Part shown: positions 6,855-15,000 of the stretch, one piece after another
How the letters are laid out: each line of letters begins with the position of its first letter
Position numbering within the stretch: the first letter of the stretch is position 1
Source: Botryococcus braunii
Taxonomy: Eukaryota; Chlorophyta; Trebouxiophyceae
Length of the DNA: 15,000 nucleotides
Reading direction: 5' to 3'
Assembly (NCBI GenBank): GCA_002005505.1
Contig: MVGU01001942.1
Coordinates: forward strand, 1 to 15,000
The notes under the pieces: generated by a model
Seen by the model: only the letters and a program-made list of their open reading frames with translations
Databases searched by the model: none
What the model was told of the DNA's origin: nothing
Program-made: the position numbers and the translations under genes

Positions 6855-9800
6855 CTTCCAAGAAGAAAGGATCATCAGCTAGTGGAGCATCAACGTCAAG
6901 CAGTGAACCAGCCTCATCCACACCCATCAGAGAACCGTGTACTCCCAGCACCTCAAGAGGCAGCGGAGATGAGCTGCCCAAGATTATCCCAACAAATGTC
7001 AAGGTACACATAAAACTGAAGGAACGGGGGACAAATATTATTGTTTGGAAGAATGCATTTTTGGCAGCAAATGAGTCAAAAGGGTCTTTGCCTGCCATCC
7101 TGGAGGCTATGCCTGGTACAGCACATGACGCAGCCGCAATGTTACTGATTTATGAGTCAGTCCCAGAGGAATGGCTGGGACCTCTGTCTAATCTGCCCTC
7201 TGCTTATGATGCATATGAGTTCATCTGCAGAAAGTTTATTGGTGGATATAATATCGAGGCCAATGCAGATTGGCTCCAAGAAATGAGCCAGGGAATGAAA
7301 CATGACGAGACGATTTCGCAATATGTCAACAGAATGATCAACCTGAAGGCATGCCTTGACAGGAACAACCATGCTCTACTGGATGCACACGTTGCAACCC
7401 AGATTGTGCAGGGCTTGCCTGATGCAGCTAAAGAGCCAGGAATGATCACAACTGCTGCAGCACAACCCCTGGAGAAGCTGGCTGGACTTCTGCGCAACAC
7501 AGCAGCTGCAGTGGGTTTTGATGAATATGCTCCTCGCCAACCAAGGGTTTTGGCTCTTGGACAAGGCTCCAGTGGAGCCAATACCCCACCAGCTGCCAGT
7601 GCAGTCCATCAGCAGGCCCAACCAACTGTCTCTGAGGCCAAGTCCGAGACTAAGGGCATCTGCAACTACTGCAATAAGAAGGGGCATTACTGGAGGGACT
7701 GTCGAAAGAGGAAGCGGGACGAGGAGACCCAACGGAACGTAGTGGCAGCGGTCCAACAATTGCAGGGAATGTGGCCACAGGGACCTCCACATATGGGTGG
7801 CCCACACCCTCCTGCAGCCCAGCTGGCGCACCCTGGACTGGATGCCTTTCCGGCATGGTTCCAACCCCCAGCTCCCCCACCTCCACCACCTGGAGGTATG
7901 CCATACATAATTTCCCTCAACATCCTGAAGACTCCTGTCAGAAATTCGTCTCTGCAATCCTGGCTGGTGGACAGTGGAGCATCTGTACATCTGGTGAATG
8001 ATGTGACCCTACTACATAATCCAACTGTGCATGCCAAACCCATCCCATTACATCTGGCCACTTCAGATGCCACTGGAGGAATTGTAGCATCAGGCTCTGT
8101 CTGCATCCTCAGTCGAGTGGGAGTTCCCCTGTGGATACATCATGTTCAGTGTGTTCCTTCTGCAACCTCAAACATACTGTCAGTATCTGCAGCATTGCGG
8201 GATGGGGCAGTCTTTCGCACAGATGATGTTGGAGCGTTCACTGAAGTCTGTGGTCCAAACAGCTGGAGGTCTCGGATCAGTGCAGAGAAAGGGCTATTTT
8301 ATATTCATCAAGTTGTAGCTCTGAGTCCCAGTGTTAACCACAGAAGAATTTCAGCTGCTGTGAAGTCCAAAACCCCCACCCAAAACTCACACAACTGTGC
8401 CAGACGATACCTCTGGCATAGCAGAATGGGACATCCAGGTGAAACATGGATGCAGCGCCTAACCAATGAGGACCTGGTCTCGGGACTTGATACATCCCTA
8501 TGTCCCTGCTCCAATTGTCCAGTCTACTGTGAAGCATGTATTGAGGGAAAGACGTCTCGGCCTCCATTTGGAATAAGCAGTAGACCAGCTGTTGAACCAC
8601 TTGACAGAGTACATATTGACACTGTGGGCCCCATTTTTCCTGCTGCAGTAACTGGTGAACGTTACTGGGTGACTGCTTTGGATGAGTCATCTCAGTTAAA
8701 GGCGGTCCTGCCTGTGAAGTCCAAAGATGCCATCAGTGCTGCTGTGAGGGACCTCATTCTATACTGGCAGACCCAGAAGAAAACCAAAGTGAAGTGTGTC
8801 CGGTGTGACCGTGGAACTGAATTTCTGAATGCCACGTTCAAAGAATTTTGTGCATCCCAGGGGACTAAATTGGAGACCTCAGCTCCTTACACCCCGCAAC
8901 AGAATGGAGCGGCTGAAAGAGCCAATCGCACCCTCAAGGAACGTACCAGGACTCTTCTGGCTTTTGCAGCTGCCAGTCCAACGTTGTGGAAGGAGGCCCT
9001 GGAAACTGCATGCACCCTACTGAACATGGGTCCCAGTACCGGGAGGGACCGCACGCCATCAGAATTATTTTTTGGCTACAAACCAAATGTAACCCCACTG
9101 CGTACCTGGGGTTGCTTGGCCTTTGTGCACATTCCTGATGTCCAGCGCTCTGTGTTTTCCCCTAAAACTGTGCCAGGGATGCTTACTGGTTACTCAGCCT
9201 CCTCCAAAGCCTATCGGATCTATGTGGGAGGGGGTATCTGGAAGGAGAGCAGAGATGTGGTTTTCGTGGAGCACCTCAGGGGAGCCTCTCGGGTTGGCAT
9301 GAGCGTTTCCTCAACACAGTCTACAGAGTTTCTGTGTCCTGAGCCCTCTGCAAGTGACACTCCCCCAGTCTTTCCCGGCACCTCCCCTGGCACAACCAAC
9401 ATCAGCCTTGAGACAGATCTTGATGACCCACACAGTGAGCCTGAGTACCTGCCAGCCTCCAGCAACCTCCCCACACAGCCTGTCACAGGACCCCCCAGTG
9501 AGGCTGAGCCCGAGCCTGAATCCAGAAGACTGTGTGACCCAGTGGAGATGGATCAAACCCTGGAGGCAGTACAGGACTTAGCCAGAGGAGTGAGACAGGA
9601 CTCCCACCTTCGTCCGCAGATGGAGCGAGCCCAGGAGGTCCTCAGACCAACTAGGTCTGATTGCCGCAACCACCAATTGGATGGCCTGACCCGGGCTCAA
9701 CGACACGAACAACGCACTGCCGCCAAAGACCTCCTGCTGCCACAGGAGAAGGGAGAGAGCAGAGAGCGAGAGGGGTTGACTGAATGTGACTCTCTGTCAC

Positions 9801-12253
9801 AGGGACCAGGGGAAGTGCAGCTAGAGGGTGATTCACATGAGGGGCATGAATTGCATGTGAGTGCAGTGAGGGGGGCAGCTACATGCAAAGCTGCAAATGG
9901 TCCCGGGGAGCTGAGCAGTATGGGTGGGTCTTGTTCAGTGACTGAGAGAAATGTAAGAGATGTGACCATGCAGAGTTCTTCTGGCAACCCGTCCAGTCAG
10001 AGCACTCCTGGACGGGACTGTGGTGGCAGCCACCGGTCAGAGGAAGCATCATATGCTTTCTCTGCACCAGCCAAACATGATTGTGAGCGGGAGACAGGAT
10101 CTGCATCCTTGACTCCATGTAAGGGACGAGAGGAGGAGGTGAATCAGGAGCACAGACATTGTGGAGACAGACCAAATTACAAGTGCTCACTGAGAGGTAC
10201 CTGTGCCTGGGAGAGTGATGTCAGAGATGTGAGGTCACTCCCAACAGTGACATGCAGTCGGTCTGAGAGGCATGTGGATCACATAAATCAGGGGAAGTAT
10301 GCAGACACTCTGCCATATCCCGATGTTGCTTGTGAGAGACCTGAAGAGTCTGAACTCTTGCAGGCATGTCAGAGTGTGTCTGAGGAGGTGAATCGGAAGT
10401 CTGGACAATGTGAAGGGATTCCAAATTACAAAGACTATCCGAGAGGTACCTGTGCATGGGAGGATGATGTGAGGGATGAGCAGAGTAACTTGTGCAAAGC
10501 CAAGTGTGAGTCCAAGCGAGAGCGTGCTATGAGAGAGCATTCTACTTCTACTGGAGAGCCTGTGATGTGTAACTCAGCGAGTGTCAGTGGAAGAGTAGTG
10601 GGTTCTGGACAAAGTGAGAGAAAATCAGGCAATTCAGAGGAAAAGCACACAGGTGTCAGATTTGGGAAAATTCACGTTCCCTCTAATTTGAGAGAAGCAC
10701 AGATGTCTCCCCAGTGGGAATACTGGAAGGCAGCTATGCAGGAAGAGCAAAATTCTCTAGATACTCATGAGGTCATGGAGTATGTTCCGAGACCTCGTGG
10801 ACATAAGGTTATTCCAGTTCACTGGATATTTTCAGTGAAAATGGATGCACATGGCAATGTTGTGAGATTCAAGGCCAGATTAGTGGCACAGGGATGCAGA
10901 CAAATCCCTGGAGTGGATGTGATGGAGGTCTTTGCTCCTACTAGTAGCTATGGAGCTAGAAGAGCTCTGCTTGCTGTTGCTGCAAGAGAGGGCTGTGAAA
11001 TTCATCAGGTGGACGTTAAGACCGCCTTTCTGAATGGTGAGCTCGAGGAGGAAGTATATGTAACGCAACCTCCTGGCTTTGAGAATGGTGATAAGAATAT
11101 TGTGTGCCGATTGAGAAAGGCGTTGTATGGCCTGAAGCAGGCTCCACGTGCCTGGCACAAAACCCTGAATGACAAACTTGAAGTCATGGGGTATGAGGTG
11201 TGCAAGAGTGATGCGGGAGTGTATGTGAGATGCTCTACTGATGGAGGAAAGTCCTATGTGCTGATCTATGTTGATGATCTTCTGATAGTTTCCAAGGGCA
11301 TGTCAGAAATCGAGAGAGTGAAGGGACTTCTCAAGAAAGAATTCACCATCCATGATCTTGGGGAAGTGAAGGATTTCTTGGGATGTCAAGTGATGAGAGA
11401 TAGAGATAAAGGGCTGATCACCCTGAGTTGCATCCCTAAAATCGATGCACTTGTAGAGAAATTTGGCTTGGATCTTGAGTCAGTGGGACCTGATACTCCC
11501 ATGACAAAAGATTTCGTAATGTCCCAAAGGCCTGCACCGAGAGATGGGAGCGACAGCATTGGTGCTGGCAGTCCACTACCTCCAGGTCACCGTTACTGTG
11601 AGTTAGTAGGGTCTCTTCTGTATATAGCCAACACCACACGTCCCGATATAGCTCAGGCAGTAGGTGTATTGTCTCGTTATCGCATATCTCCCACCACAGC
11701 ACATTGGAATGAAGCCATCCGTGTGTTGAAGTATCTGAAAGGAACCCGAGATTTGGTTCTAACTCTCGGAGGGGGGGAGATAGAGCTAGAAGGCTATGTG
11801 GATGCCGACTATGGAGGTGATCAGGATCATCGCTTCTCTACCACTGGCTTTGTCCTCACTGTGTTTGGAGGAGCAGTAGTGTGGGGAAGTAAAAAGCAAT
11901 CTGCTGTTGCCACTTCAACAGTGGAGGCTGAATTCATGGCAGCAAGTGCTGTTGTGAAGGAAGCAAATTGGCTGAGAGGTTTCCTGGAGGAAATTGGAGT
12001 GTTACCGTGGATAGTGAAGATTCATTGTGACAACCAAGGGTGTATAAACCACCTGAGGAATCCGGTGTACTCCAAACACACAAAGCATATTGCAATTAGC
12101 TGTCATTTCGCACGTGAAGCTATTGCAAAGGGGCAGGTTGAATTCAAGTACATTCAATCTGCTAGAAATGTGGCTGACATTTTTACCAAACCACTAGTTA
12201 GACAAGTGTTTCTGGGACATCGTAACTCACTGGGACTGGCCAAGTTTCTGTGA
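6851..12253 (+). CDS. gag-pol: copia-type gag-pol polyprotein, intact
   Basis: One 1,800-residue frame without stop or shift; ATG has A at -3. In order: gag (about 1-300) with a CCHC knuckle CNYCNKKGHYWRDC at 271-284; aspartic protease WLVDSGASVHLV with catalytic D374; integrase zinc domain H523, H528, C560, C563 (the WHSRMGH region); integrase core D590, D653, E689 with 35 residues between the last two; GYS near 780; reverse transcriptase from about 1310 with D1388 in VDVKTAFLNG and YVDD at 1473-1476; RNase H with D1651, E1692, D1727, ending in ADIFTKPL. These parts cleave to make the particle, copy its RNA into DNA and insert it. Copia polyproteins are usually near 1,400 residues; the excess is the integrase-RT linker (about 820-1300), rich in Ser, Glu and Cys and containing a tandem module. 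All visible catalytic residues are present. Confidence 0.97.
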   Translation: MTSKKKGSSASGASTSSSEPASSTPIREPCTPSTSRGSGDELPKIIPTNVKVHIKLKERGTNIIVWKNAFLAANESKGSLPAILEAMPGTAHDAAAMLLIYESVPEEWLGPLSNLPSAYDAYEFICRKFIGGYNIEANADWLQEMSQGMKHDETISQYVNRMINLKACLDRNNHALLDAHVATQIVQGLPDAAKEPGMITTAAAQPLEKLAGLLRNTAAAVGFDEYAPRQPRVLALGQGSSGANTPPAASAVHQQAQPTVSEAKSETKGICNYCNKKGHYWRDCRKRKRDEETQRNVVAAVQQLQGMWPQGPPHMGGPHPPAAQLAHPGLDAFPAWFQPPAPPPPPPGGMPYIISLNILKTPVRNSSLQSWLVDSGASVHLVNDVTLLHNPTVHAKPIPLHLATSDATGGIVASGSVCILSRVGVPLWIHHVQCVPSATSNILSVSAALRDGAVFRTDDVGAFTEVCGPNSWRSRISAEKGLFYIHQVVALSPSVNHRRISAAVKSKTPTQNSHNCARRYLWHSRMGHPGETWMQRLTNEDLVSGLDTSLCPCSNCPVYCEACIEGKTSRPPFGISSRPAVEPLDRVHIDTVGPIFPAAVTGERYWVTALDESSQLKAVLPVKSKDAISAAVRDLILYWQTQKKTKVKCVRCDRGTEFLNATFKEFCASQGTKLETSAPYTPQQNGAAERANRTLKERTRTLLAFAAASPTLWKEALETACTLLNMGPSTGRDRTPSELFFGYKPNVTPLRTWGCLAFVHIPDVQRSVFSPKTVPGMLTGYSASSKAYRIYVGGGIWKESRDVVFVEHLRGASRVGMSVSSTQSTEFLCPEPSASDTPPVFPGTSPGTTNISLETDLDDPHSEPEYLPASSNLPTQPVTGPPSEAEPEPESRRLCDPVEMDQTLEAVQDLARGVRQDSHLRPQMERAQEVLRPTRSDCRNHQLDGLTRAQRHEQRTAAKDLLLPQEKGESREREGLTECDSLSQGPGEVQLEGDSHEGHELHVSAVRGAATCKAANGPGELSSMGGSCSVTERNVRDVTMQSSSGNPSSQSTPGRDCGGSHRSEEASYAFSAPAKHDCERETGSASLTPCKGREEEVNQEHRHCGDRPNYKCSLRGTCAWESDVRDVRSLPTVTCSRSERHVDHINQGKYADTLPYPDVACERPEESELLQACQSVSEEVNRKSGQCEGIPNYKDYPRGTCAWEDDVRDEQSNLCKAKCESKRERAMREHSTSTGEPVMCNSASVSGRVVGSGQSERKSGNSEEKHTGVRFGKIHVPSNLREAQMSPQWEYWKAAMQEEQNSLDTHEVMEYVPRPRGHKVIPVHWIFSVKMDAHGNVVRFKARLVAQGCRQIPGVDVMEVFAPTSSYGARRALLAVAAREGCEIHQVDVKTAFLNGELEEEVYVTQPPGFENGDKNIVCRLRKALYGLKQAPRAWHKTLNDKLEVMGYEVCKSDAGVYVRCSTDGGKSYVLIYVDDLLIVSKGMSEIERVKGLLKKEFTIHDLGEVKDFLGCQVMRDRDKGLITLSCIPKIDALVEKFGLDLESVGPDTPMTKDFVMSQRPAPRDGSDSIGAGSPLPPGHRYCELVGSLLYIANTTRPDIAQAVGVLSRYRISPTTAHWNEAIRVLKYLKGTRDLVLTLGGGEIELEGYVDADYGGDQDHRFSTTGFVLTVFGGAVVWGSKKQSAVATSTVEAEFMAASAVVKEANWLRGFLEEIGVLPWIVKIHCDNQGCINHLRNPVYSKHTKHIAISCHFAREAIAKGQVEFKYIQSARNVADIFTKPLVRQVFLGHRNSLGLAKFL
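10052..10546 (+). repeat. tandem Cys-rich module (2 x about 83 residues) in the integrase-RT linker
   Basis: Unit 1 covers residues 1068-1149 and unit 2 residues 1150-1232 of the polyprotein. Both contain CER, EEVN, PNYK and RGTCAWE followed by DVRD. Five cysteines align: 1078, 1090, 1104, 1118, 1135 in unit 1 and 1161, 1173, 1187, 1201, 1219 in unit 2, with spacings 12, 14, 14, 17 against 12, 14, 14, 18. A possible eroded third unit precedes them (NVRDV at about 1034). Conserved Cys spacing despite diverged residues between suggests selection on a folded, perhaps metal-binding or disulfide, domain. No family is recognised. Confidence 0.8.
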
Positions 12254-12256
12254 GGT

Positions 12257-12271
12257 AAAGGCAAGGGGAAG
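12257..12271 (+). promoter_or_regulatory. polypurine tract
   Basis: A purine run (AAAGG, one C, AAGGGGAAG) ends directly at the TG of the right LTR and starts three bases after the gag-pol stop. This is the normal position for plus-strand DNA priming in LTR elements. Confidence 0.9.
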
Positions 12272-12474
12272 TGTTGTGTTAATTAATTTTATGCCTTTCC
12301 CTCAGAGGAGTAATAATGGCAAGTCTCCGTATGAAGACAATACCAATTAGGAAAGAGAGGCAGAACCCTGAGTTCTGCCAGGCAATACATGCATTTGAAC
12401 GAAGACTATCATAACGCAAGTTACAGACACGTTTGTAGAAAGGAGGCATATGGGGCAAGCACGGATAGGGAAGG

Positions 12475-12617
12475 CACTTGGTTGGAACTGTAGTGGCACT
12501 CCGGGTGTCTATCAATCAGTTGCTAACCAGTCCTTGACTTGTATATGTCCGTGCCTACTTAACAACGCACAAGTAGGAGGACATCGTCTAACACCCTCCG
12601 TGCCGCCACCATGCAGG
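12475..12617 (+). repeat. 143-bp LTR-internal duplicate, copy 1 of right LTR
   Basis: It corresponds to 6026-6168 of the left LTR at a constant offset of 6,449 bases, with no difference seen. Confidence 0.95.
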
Positions 12618-12795
12618 TGACTTAATCCTTATTGTATTCCTGGATTTAGCACTCAGATGAACATTGTTAGAACATGTTAGACATATAGAGTTGAGTTTAG
12701 CTCATCGGACAAAGTAATGAACACGACCTGGGTGAGAGCAGGTTAGGCGTGTTTGAACTGCGTCACCTTGTTAGGAGAGATGAGAGATATTGTAA

Positions 12796-12938
12796 CACTT
12801 GGTTGGAACTGTAGTGGCACTCCGGGTGTCTATCAATCAGTTGCTAACCAGTCCTTGACTTGTATATGTCCGTGCCTACTTAACAACGCACAAGTAGGAG
12901 GACATCGTCTAACACCCTCCGTGCCGCCACCATGCAGG
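12796..12938 (+). repeat. 143-bp LTR-internal duplicate, copy 2 of right LTR
   Basis: It corresponds to 6347-6489 of the left LTR. The Kozak ATG here would lead into flanking host sequence rather than the primer site. Confidence 0.95.
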
Positions 12939-12962
12939 ATACGCCAAGCCCAGAATATTTCA

Positions 12963-12967
12963 CAAGG
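12963..12967. repeat. target-site duplication (right), CAAGG
   Basis: It matches 5818-5822. The last two bases are part of a 7-bp host hairpin stem (gggccat...atggccc, 12966-12984), so insertion took place at the base of that hairpin. Confidence 0.95.
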
Positions 12968-13023
12968 GCCATGAATAATGGCCCACTCAAGCAATGCTAC
13001 GATCCTTCTCACGGCTATATATG

Positions 13024-13024
<1 letters not shown>

Positions 13025-13087
<63 letters not shown>

Positions 13088-13090
13088 GTG

Positions 13091-13130
<40 letters not shown>

Positions 13131-13132
13131 TG
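13025..13132. repeat. GT microsatellite
   Basis: About 54 GT units with a few C or A interruptions. All frames through it give Val-Cys or His-Thr runs and are not genes. Confidence 0.97.
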
Positions 13133-13633
13133 CGCGCCCGCGCCAGAGAGGGAGGGATGGGGGGGAGGGGGGATGAGACGGATTTACTGGGGAGGGCAGG
13201 GCGCAGAGGTGCAGGCTGGGACACGAAGGGCGGCAAGGGGGTTTAAACCAAATTTGTCTCATGCGGCATGACAGAATGCCATGTTTGGGATGAAGATATG
13301 TTATTGGGTTTGGGTGCGGTGCATGGCATGGTGGAGGCGTGAGGGTTTCTGTTCTTCAAGGACTCCGGCCCGGTCAGGGGGCCCATCGCCGAAGCATTCT
13401 GTACTTCATTTGCCCCATGGTTCTGCACGCAAGTTGGTTGGCCAGCAGGTGCAGTTGGTGAGCGCACTCCTTTTTTGGGTGGGGGGCAGGGGGGTAGTAA
13501 GGATGGTAGCCACGTGTGCACACAGAAGGGGGCCGTCGGAAAGGTGTTAACAGTGGGGGAGAAGTACAGTCTGGCAACACCACCAACCCAACCTGTATAC
13601 AGGGGTTCATGTTTATGTGCTGTGTTTATGTGG
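13133..13633. other. G-rich noncoding flank
   Basis: Several G runs (for example about 13159-13172) follow the GT tract. Open frames on both strands here have no motif, no clear splice signals and biased composition. No gene is supported. Confidence 0.5.
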
Positions 13634-13771
13634 GAATATTCCTGCTTATAGGCTGCCTCGATGTATTTTGCTGGTCTAGTTTAATGTCGTTGCTGTTACA
13701 TGTAACAGCATCGACATTAAACTAGACCAGCAAAGTACAAAGATCGAGGCAGCACATACACAGGAATGTTC
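13634..13771. repeat. 138-bp palindrome (foldback)
   Basis: Arms 13634-13700 and 13701-13771 meet without a spacer at ctgttaca|tgtaacag. The inner 30 or so base pairs have a single mismatch (13690 with 13711). The outer part has a 4-base indel and several mismatches. The design is like 3007-3158 but the sequence is unrelated as far as I can see. Confidence 0.9.
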
Positions 13772-13816
13772 GGGGTTTATCCCACAGCAGGACCAATAAC
13801 CAATTTCCCTTCACAC

Positions 13817-13986
13817 CTGCAGGACGATATGCGGTCCCTGCGACTATAGTATACTCCAGCAAGGTCCTTGTCGTTCAGGTATGGGCATCCCAAAACAGTG
13901 ACCACAACCTCAGCAAGATCTGCGACTGGTACAGCAACTGCGGAGTCGATTAACTTCTTGTTCAAAACAGCCAAGTCCCACGTCCC
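13817..13986 (-). CDS. possible internal exon of an unidentified gene
   Basis: This 170-base minus-strand segment lies between an acceptor (ctgcatgtgcag before 13986) and a donor (CTGCAG followed by GTGTGA after 13817). It encodes about 56 residues including SAVAVPVADLAEVVVTVLG and LAGVYYSRRDRIS. The peptide looks folded (alternating hydrophobic residues) but I recognise no family. The next exon would lie downstream on the minus strand, toward the palindrome and the retrotransposon; none was found. It could belong to a separate gene whose body was interrupted or spans the element. Confidence 0.35.
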
Positions 13987-15000
13987 CTGCACATGCAGAC
14001 CATAAAAACACACCATACACATGTATACAGACTATCACCAGCAGTACAACAACATGGTGATGTTGTACAACATCACCATGTCCCAAACATCACATGCTAC
14101 AAAGACATCCTGCGTCAAAGCTATGTTCTGACACCCACCTCTACTGCGGTGTCATCAGAAATTTTCGCCAAAGAGCGGCGACACCACTCCCCTATGGTTC
14201 GTCAGCATCCAACATCTGTATCCACTCACGCTCCGGACCTGACCATCAACCATAAGCAAGGCAATTGCCTGCATCACACACCCCCATATCGCCCTCATTT
14301 TTCCTTTTCTGCACAATAACCTCCACTGACATTGAGCCCGTGCCGCCCCGCCGCCCGGCCGCCCCACGGCAGCGTCACACGCTTCGCAGTACAAAAATCC
14401 CTGTAGCTGTACATAGCTTCTTTCCTTCCTCTTCTGCCCATCATGAACAAGTCGTGCTGCATATAATCATCACATTGACACAAGGGATCGCTTACTAAAT
14501 TGTAGCATAATACCAAGGTGGTATTATCAGGACATCGCACGCACGAAGTGGTAGAAAACGTAGTCGAGAGTAGCGTGCCGAGTCGTCATTTTGCACTGCG
14601 GAGAATGCATGGAACTAGTCTCACGATTTTCATGTCATTGTATACACTTCGTACTCTGCATAGCATGTCTGAGAGTCGGATGGGTGTTCCCTTTAACCGT
14701 TTATCGTAACGGATGGCTGTTCGAAATGAATTGGAGTTGGGGTTCAAGTGGAGACTTTCGAGATGGCTGCATTTGTGCACAATCATTGCATTTGGCTCTA
14801 AAACAACATTGGCGACGAGCTTATACGAATGCCCCCGAGCGGACTGGCGCGTGCGTCCCTGAAGCGTCAACTCCCTGCGTCTAACCGATCATGTTCTGAT
14901 TGTCAGAAGACTAATAAATGTTTGAAATTCAGGTGGCTTCATTTTTTGGCTCCCCAGTGCCAAGTGCGGACTTCAAGCCAGACAGCAACCCCCTAACTTC
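13987..15000. other. right-hand flank, no supported gene
   Basis: It contains a 30-bp perfect palindrome (14052-14081), a plus-strand AATAAA near 14912, and TTGGCGACGAG at 14809-14819, which resembles the LTR-end/primer-site junction of some Gypsy-class elements. Overlapping open frames on both strands (14155-14540, 14591-14884) lack motifs and splice support. Nothing else was recognised. Confidence 0.4.
14052..14081. repeat. 30-bp perfect palindrome
   Basis: The sequence acatggtgatgttgt is followed at once by its reverse complement. It lies just upstream (minus-strand sense) of the possible exon at 13817-13986. Confidence 0.95.

Larger units (their letters stand above)
5823..12962 (+). mobile_element. 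complete Ty1/copia LTR retrotransposon, 7,140 bp
   Basis: The element has TG...CA 691-bp LTRs that read as identical, a 5-bp target duplication, a primer site directly after the left LTR, one intact gag-pol frame in copia order (protease, integrase, RT, RNase H) and a polypurine tract directly before the right LTR. It is larger than a typical copia of about 5 kb because of long LTRs, a 337-base leader holding an extra ORF, and an enlarged integrase-RT linker. Identical LTRs and undamaged coding imply recent insertion. It lies opposite in orientation to the neighbouring lipase-like gene, upstream of that gene's start. Confidence 0.97.
12272..12962 (+). repeat. right LTR of the copia element
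   Basis: This 691-bp repeat reads as identical to 5823-6513, including the 8-bp stem (12359-12379) and both internal 143-bp duplicates (12475-12617 and 12796-12938). It would supply the transcript's 3' end and could also start transcription into the right flank. Confidence 0.96.

Noticed and set aside
7157..11702. Numerous minus-strand and shifted ORFs inside gag-pol
   Set aside because: They are shadows of the polyprotein frame with no independent motif.
12978..13271. Val-Cys and His-Thr rich ORFs at the GT tract
   Set aside because: Simple-repeat translation in every frame, with no coding signal.
14155..14540. Minus-strand ORFs in two frames (14155-14394, 14295-14540)
   Set aside because: Some cysteine-rich peptide is present, but the frames overlap each other and a plus-strand ORF, and no splice signals or family were recognised.
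1..15000. CRISPR arrays, tRNA or rRNA genes, bacterial operons
   Set aside because: None seen. The repeats are microsatellites, LTRs and palindromes, and no cloverleaf or rRNA segment was recognised.

Overview
The window is nuclear DNA from a eukaryote. The evidence is long AC/GT and AG/CT microsatellites, a split minus-strand gene with recognisable splice sites, and a complete Ty1/copia LTR retrotransposon. I cannot name the species. The prominence of GC-rich inverted repeats and GT tracts, and the copia-type primer site, would fit a protist or green-alga-like genome or an invertebrate; this is a weak guess.

Layout. 1-180: possible partial plus-strand exon. 180-2690: mostly noncoding, with an AT-rich tract (about 515-586) and a compound microsatellite (1095-1475). 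2692-4891: minus-strand gene for a secreted class 3 lipase-like protein. Four exons are supported (4891-4292, 4147-4001, 3445-3177, 2803-2692), joined here in compatible phases; one intron appears to be of the rare GC-AG type and carries a 152-bp palindrome. 4892-5822: upstream flank of that gene, with a GC-rich nested inverted repeat. 5823-12962: the copia element. 12963-15000: right flank with a long GT microsatellite, a second long palindrome, one possible unidentified minus-strand exon and little else.

The element is 7,140 bp, bounded by CAAGG target duplications. Its two 691-bp LTRs read as identical. It has a primer site matching the anticodon arm of initiator tRNA-Met (the half-tRNA priming style known from Drosophila copia), an intact 1,800-residue gag-pol frame (CCHC knuckle, protease, integrase, reverse transcriptase, RNase H) and a polypurine tract. 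These features suggest a recent, possibly competent insertion, placed about 0.9 kb upstream of the lipase-like start codon and opposite to it in orientation.

Three things make the element unusual. (1) A 90-codon leader ORF between primer site and gag begins with a near copy of the histone H3 N-terminal tail (RTKQTARK exactly), and its stop codon overlaps the gag-pol start as ATGA. (2) The integrase-RT linker is greatly enlarged (about 450-500 residues) and carries a tandem module of about 83 residues with five cysteines at nearly identical spacing. (3) Each LTR contains an exact 143-bp internal duplication carrying a TATA-like motif and a perfect Kozak ATG. All exon boundaries and repeat identities were read by eye without alignment tools.
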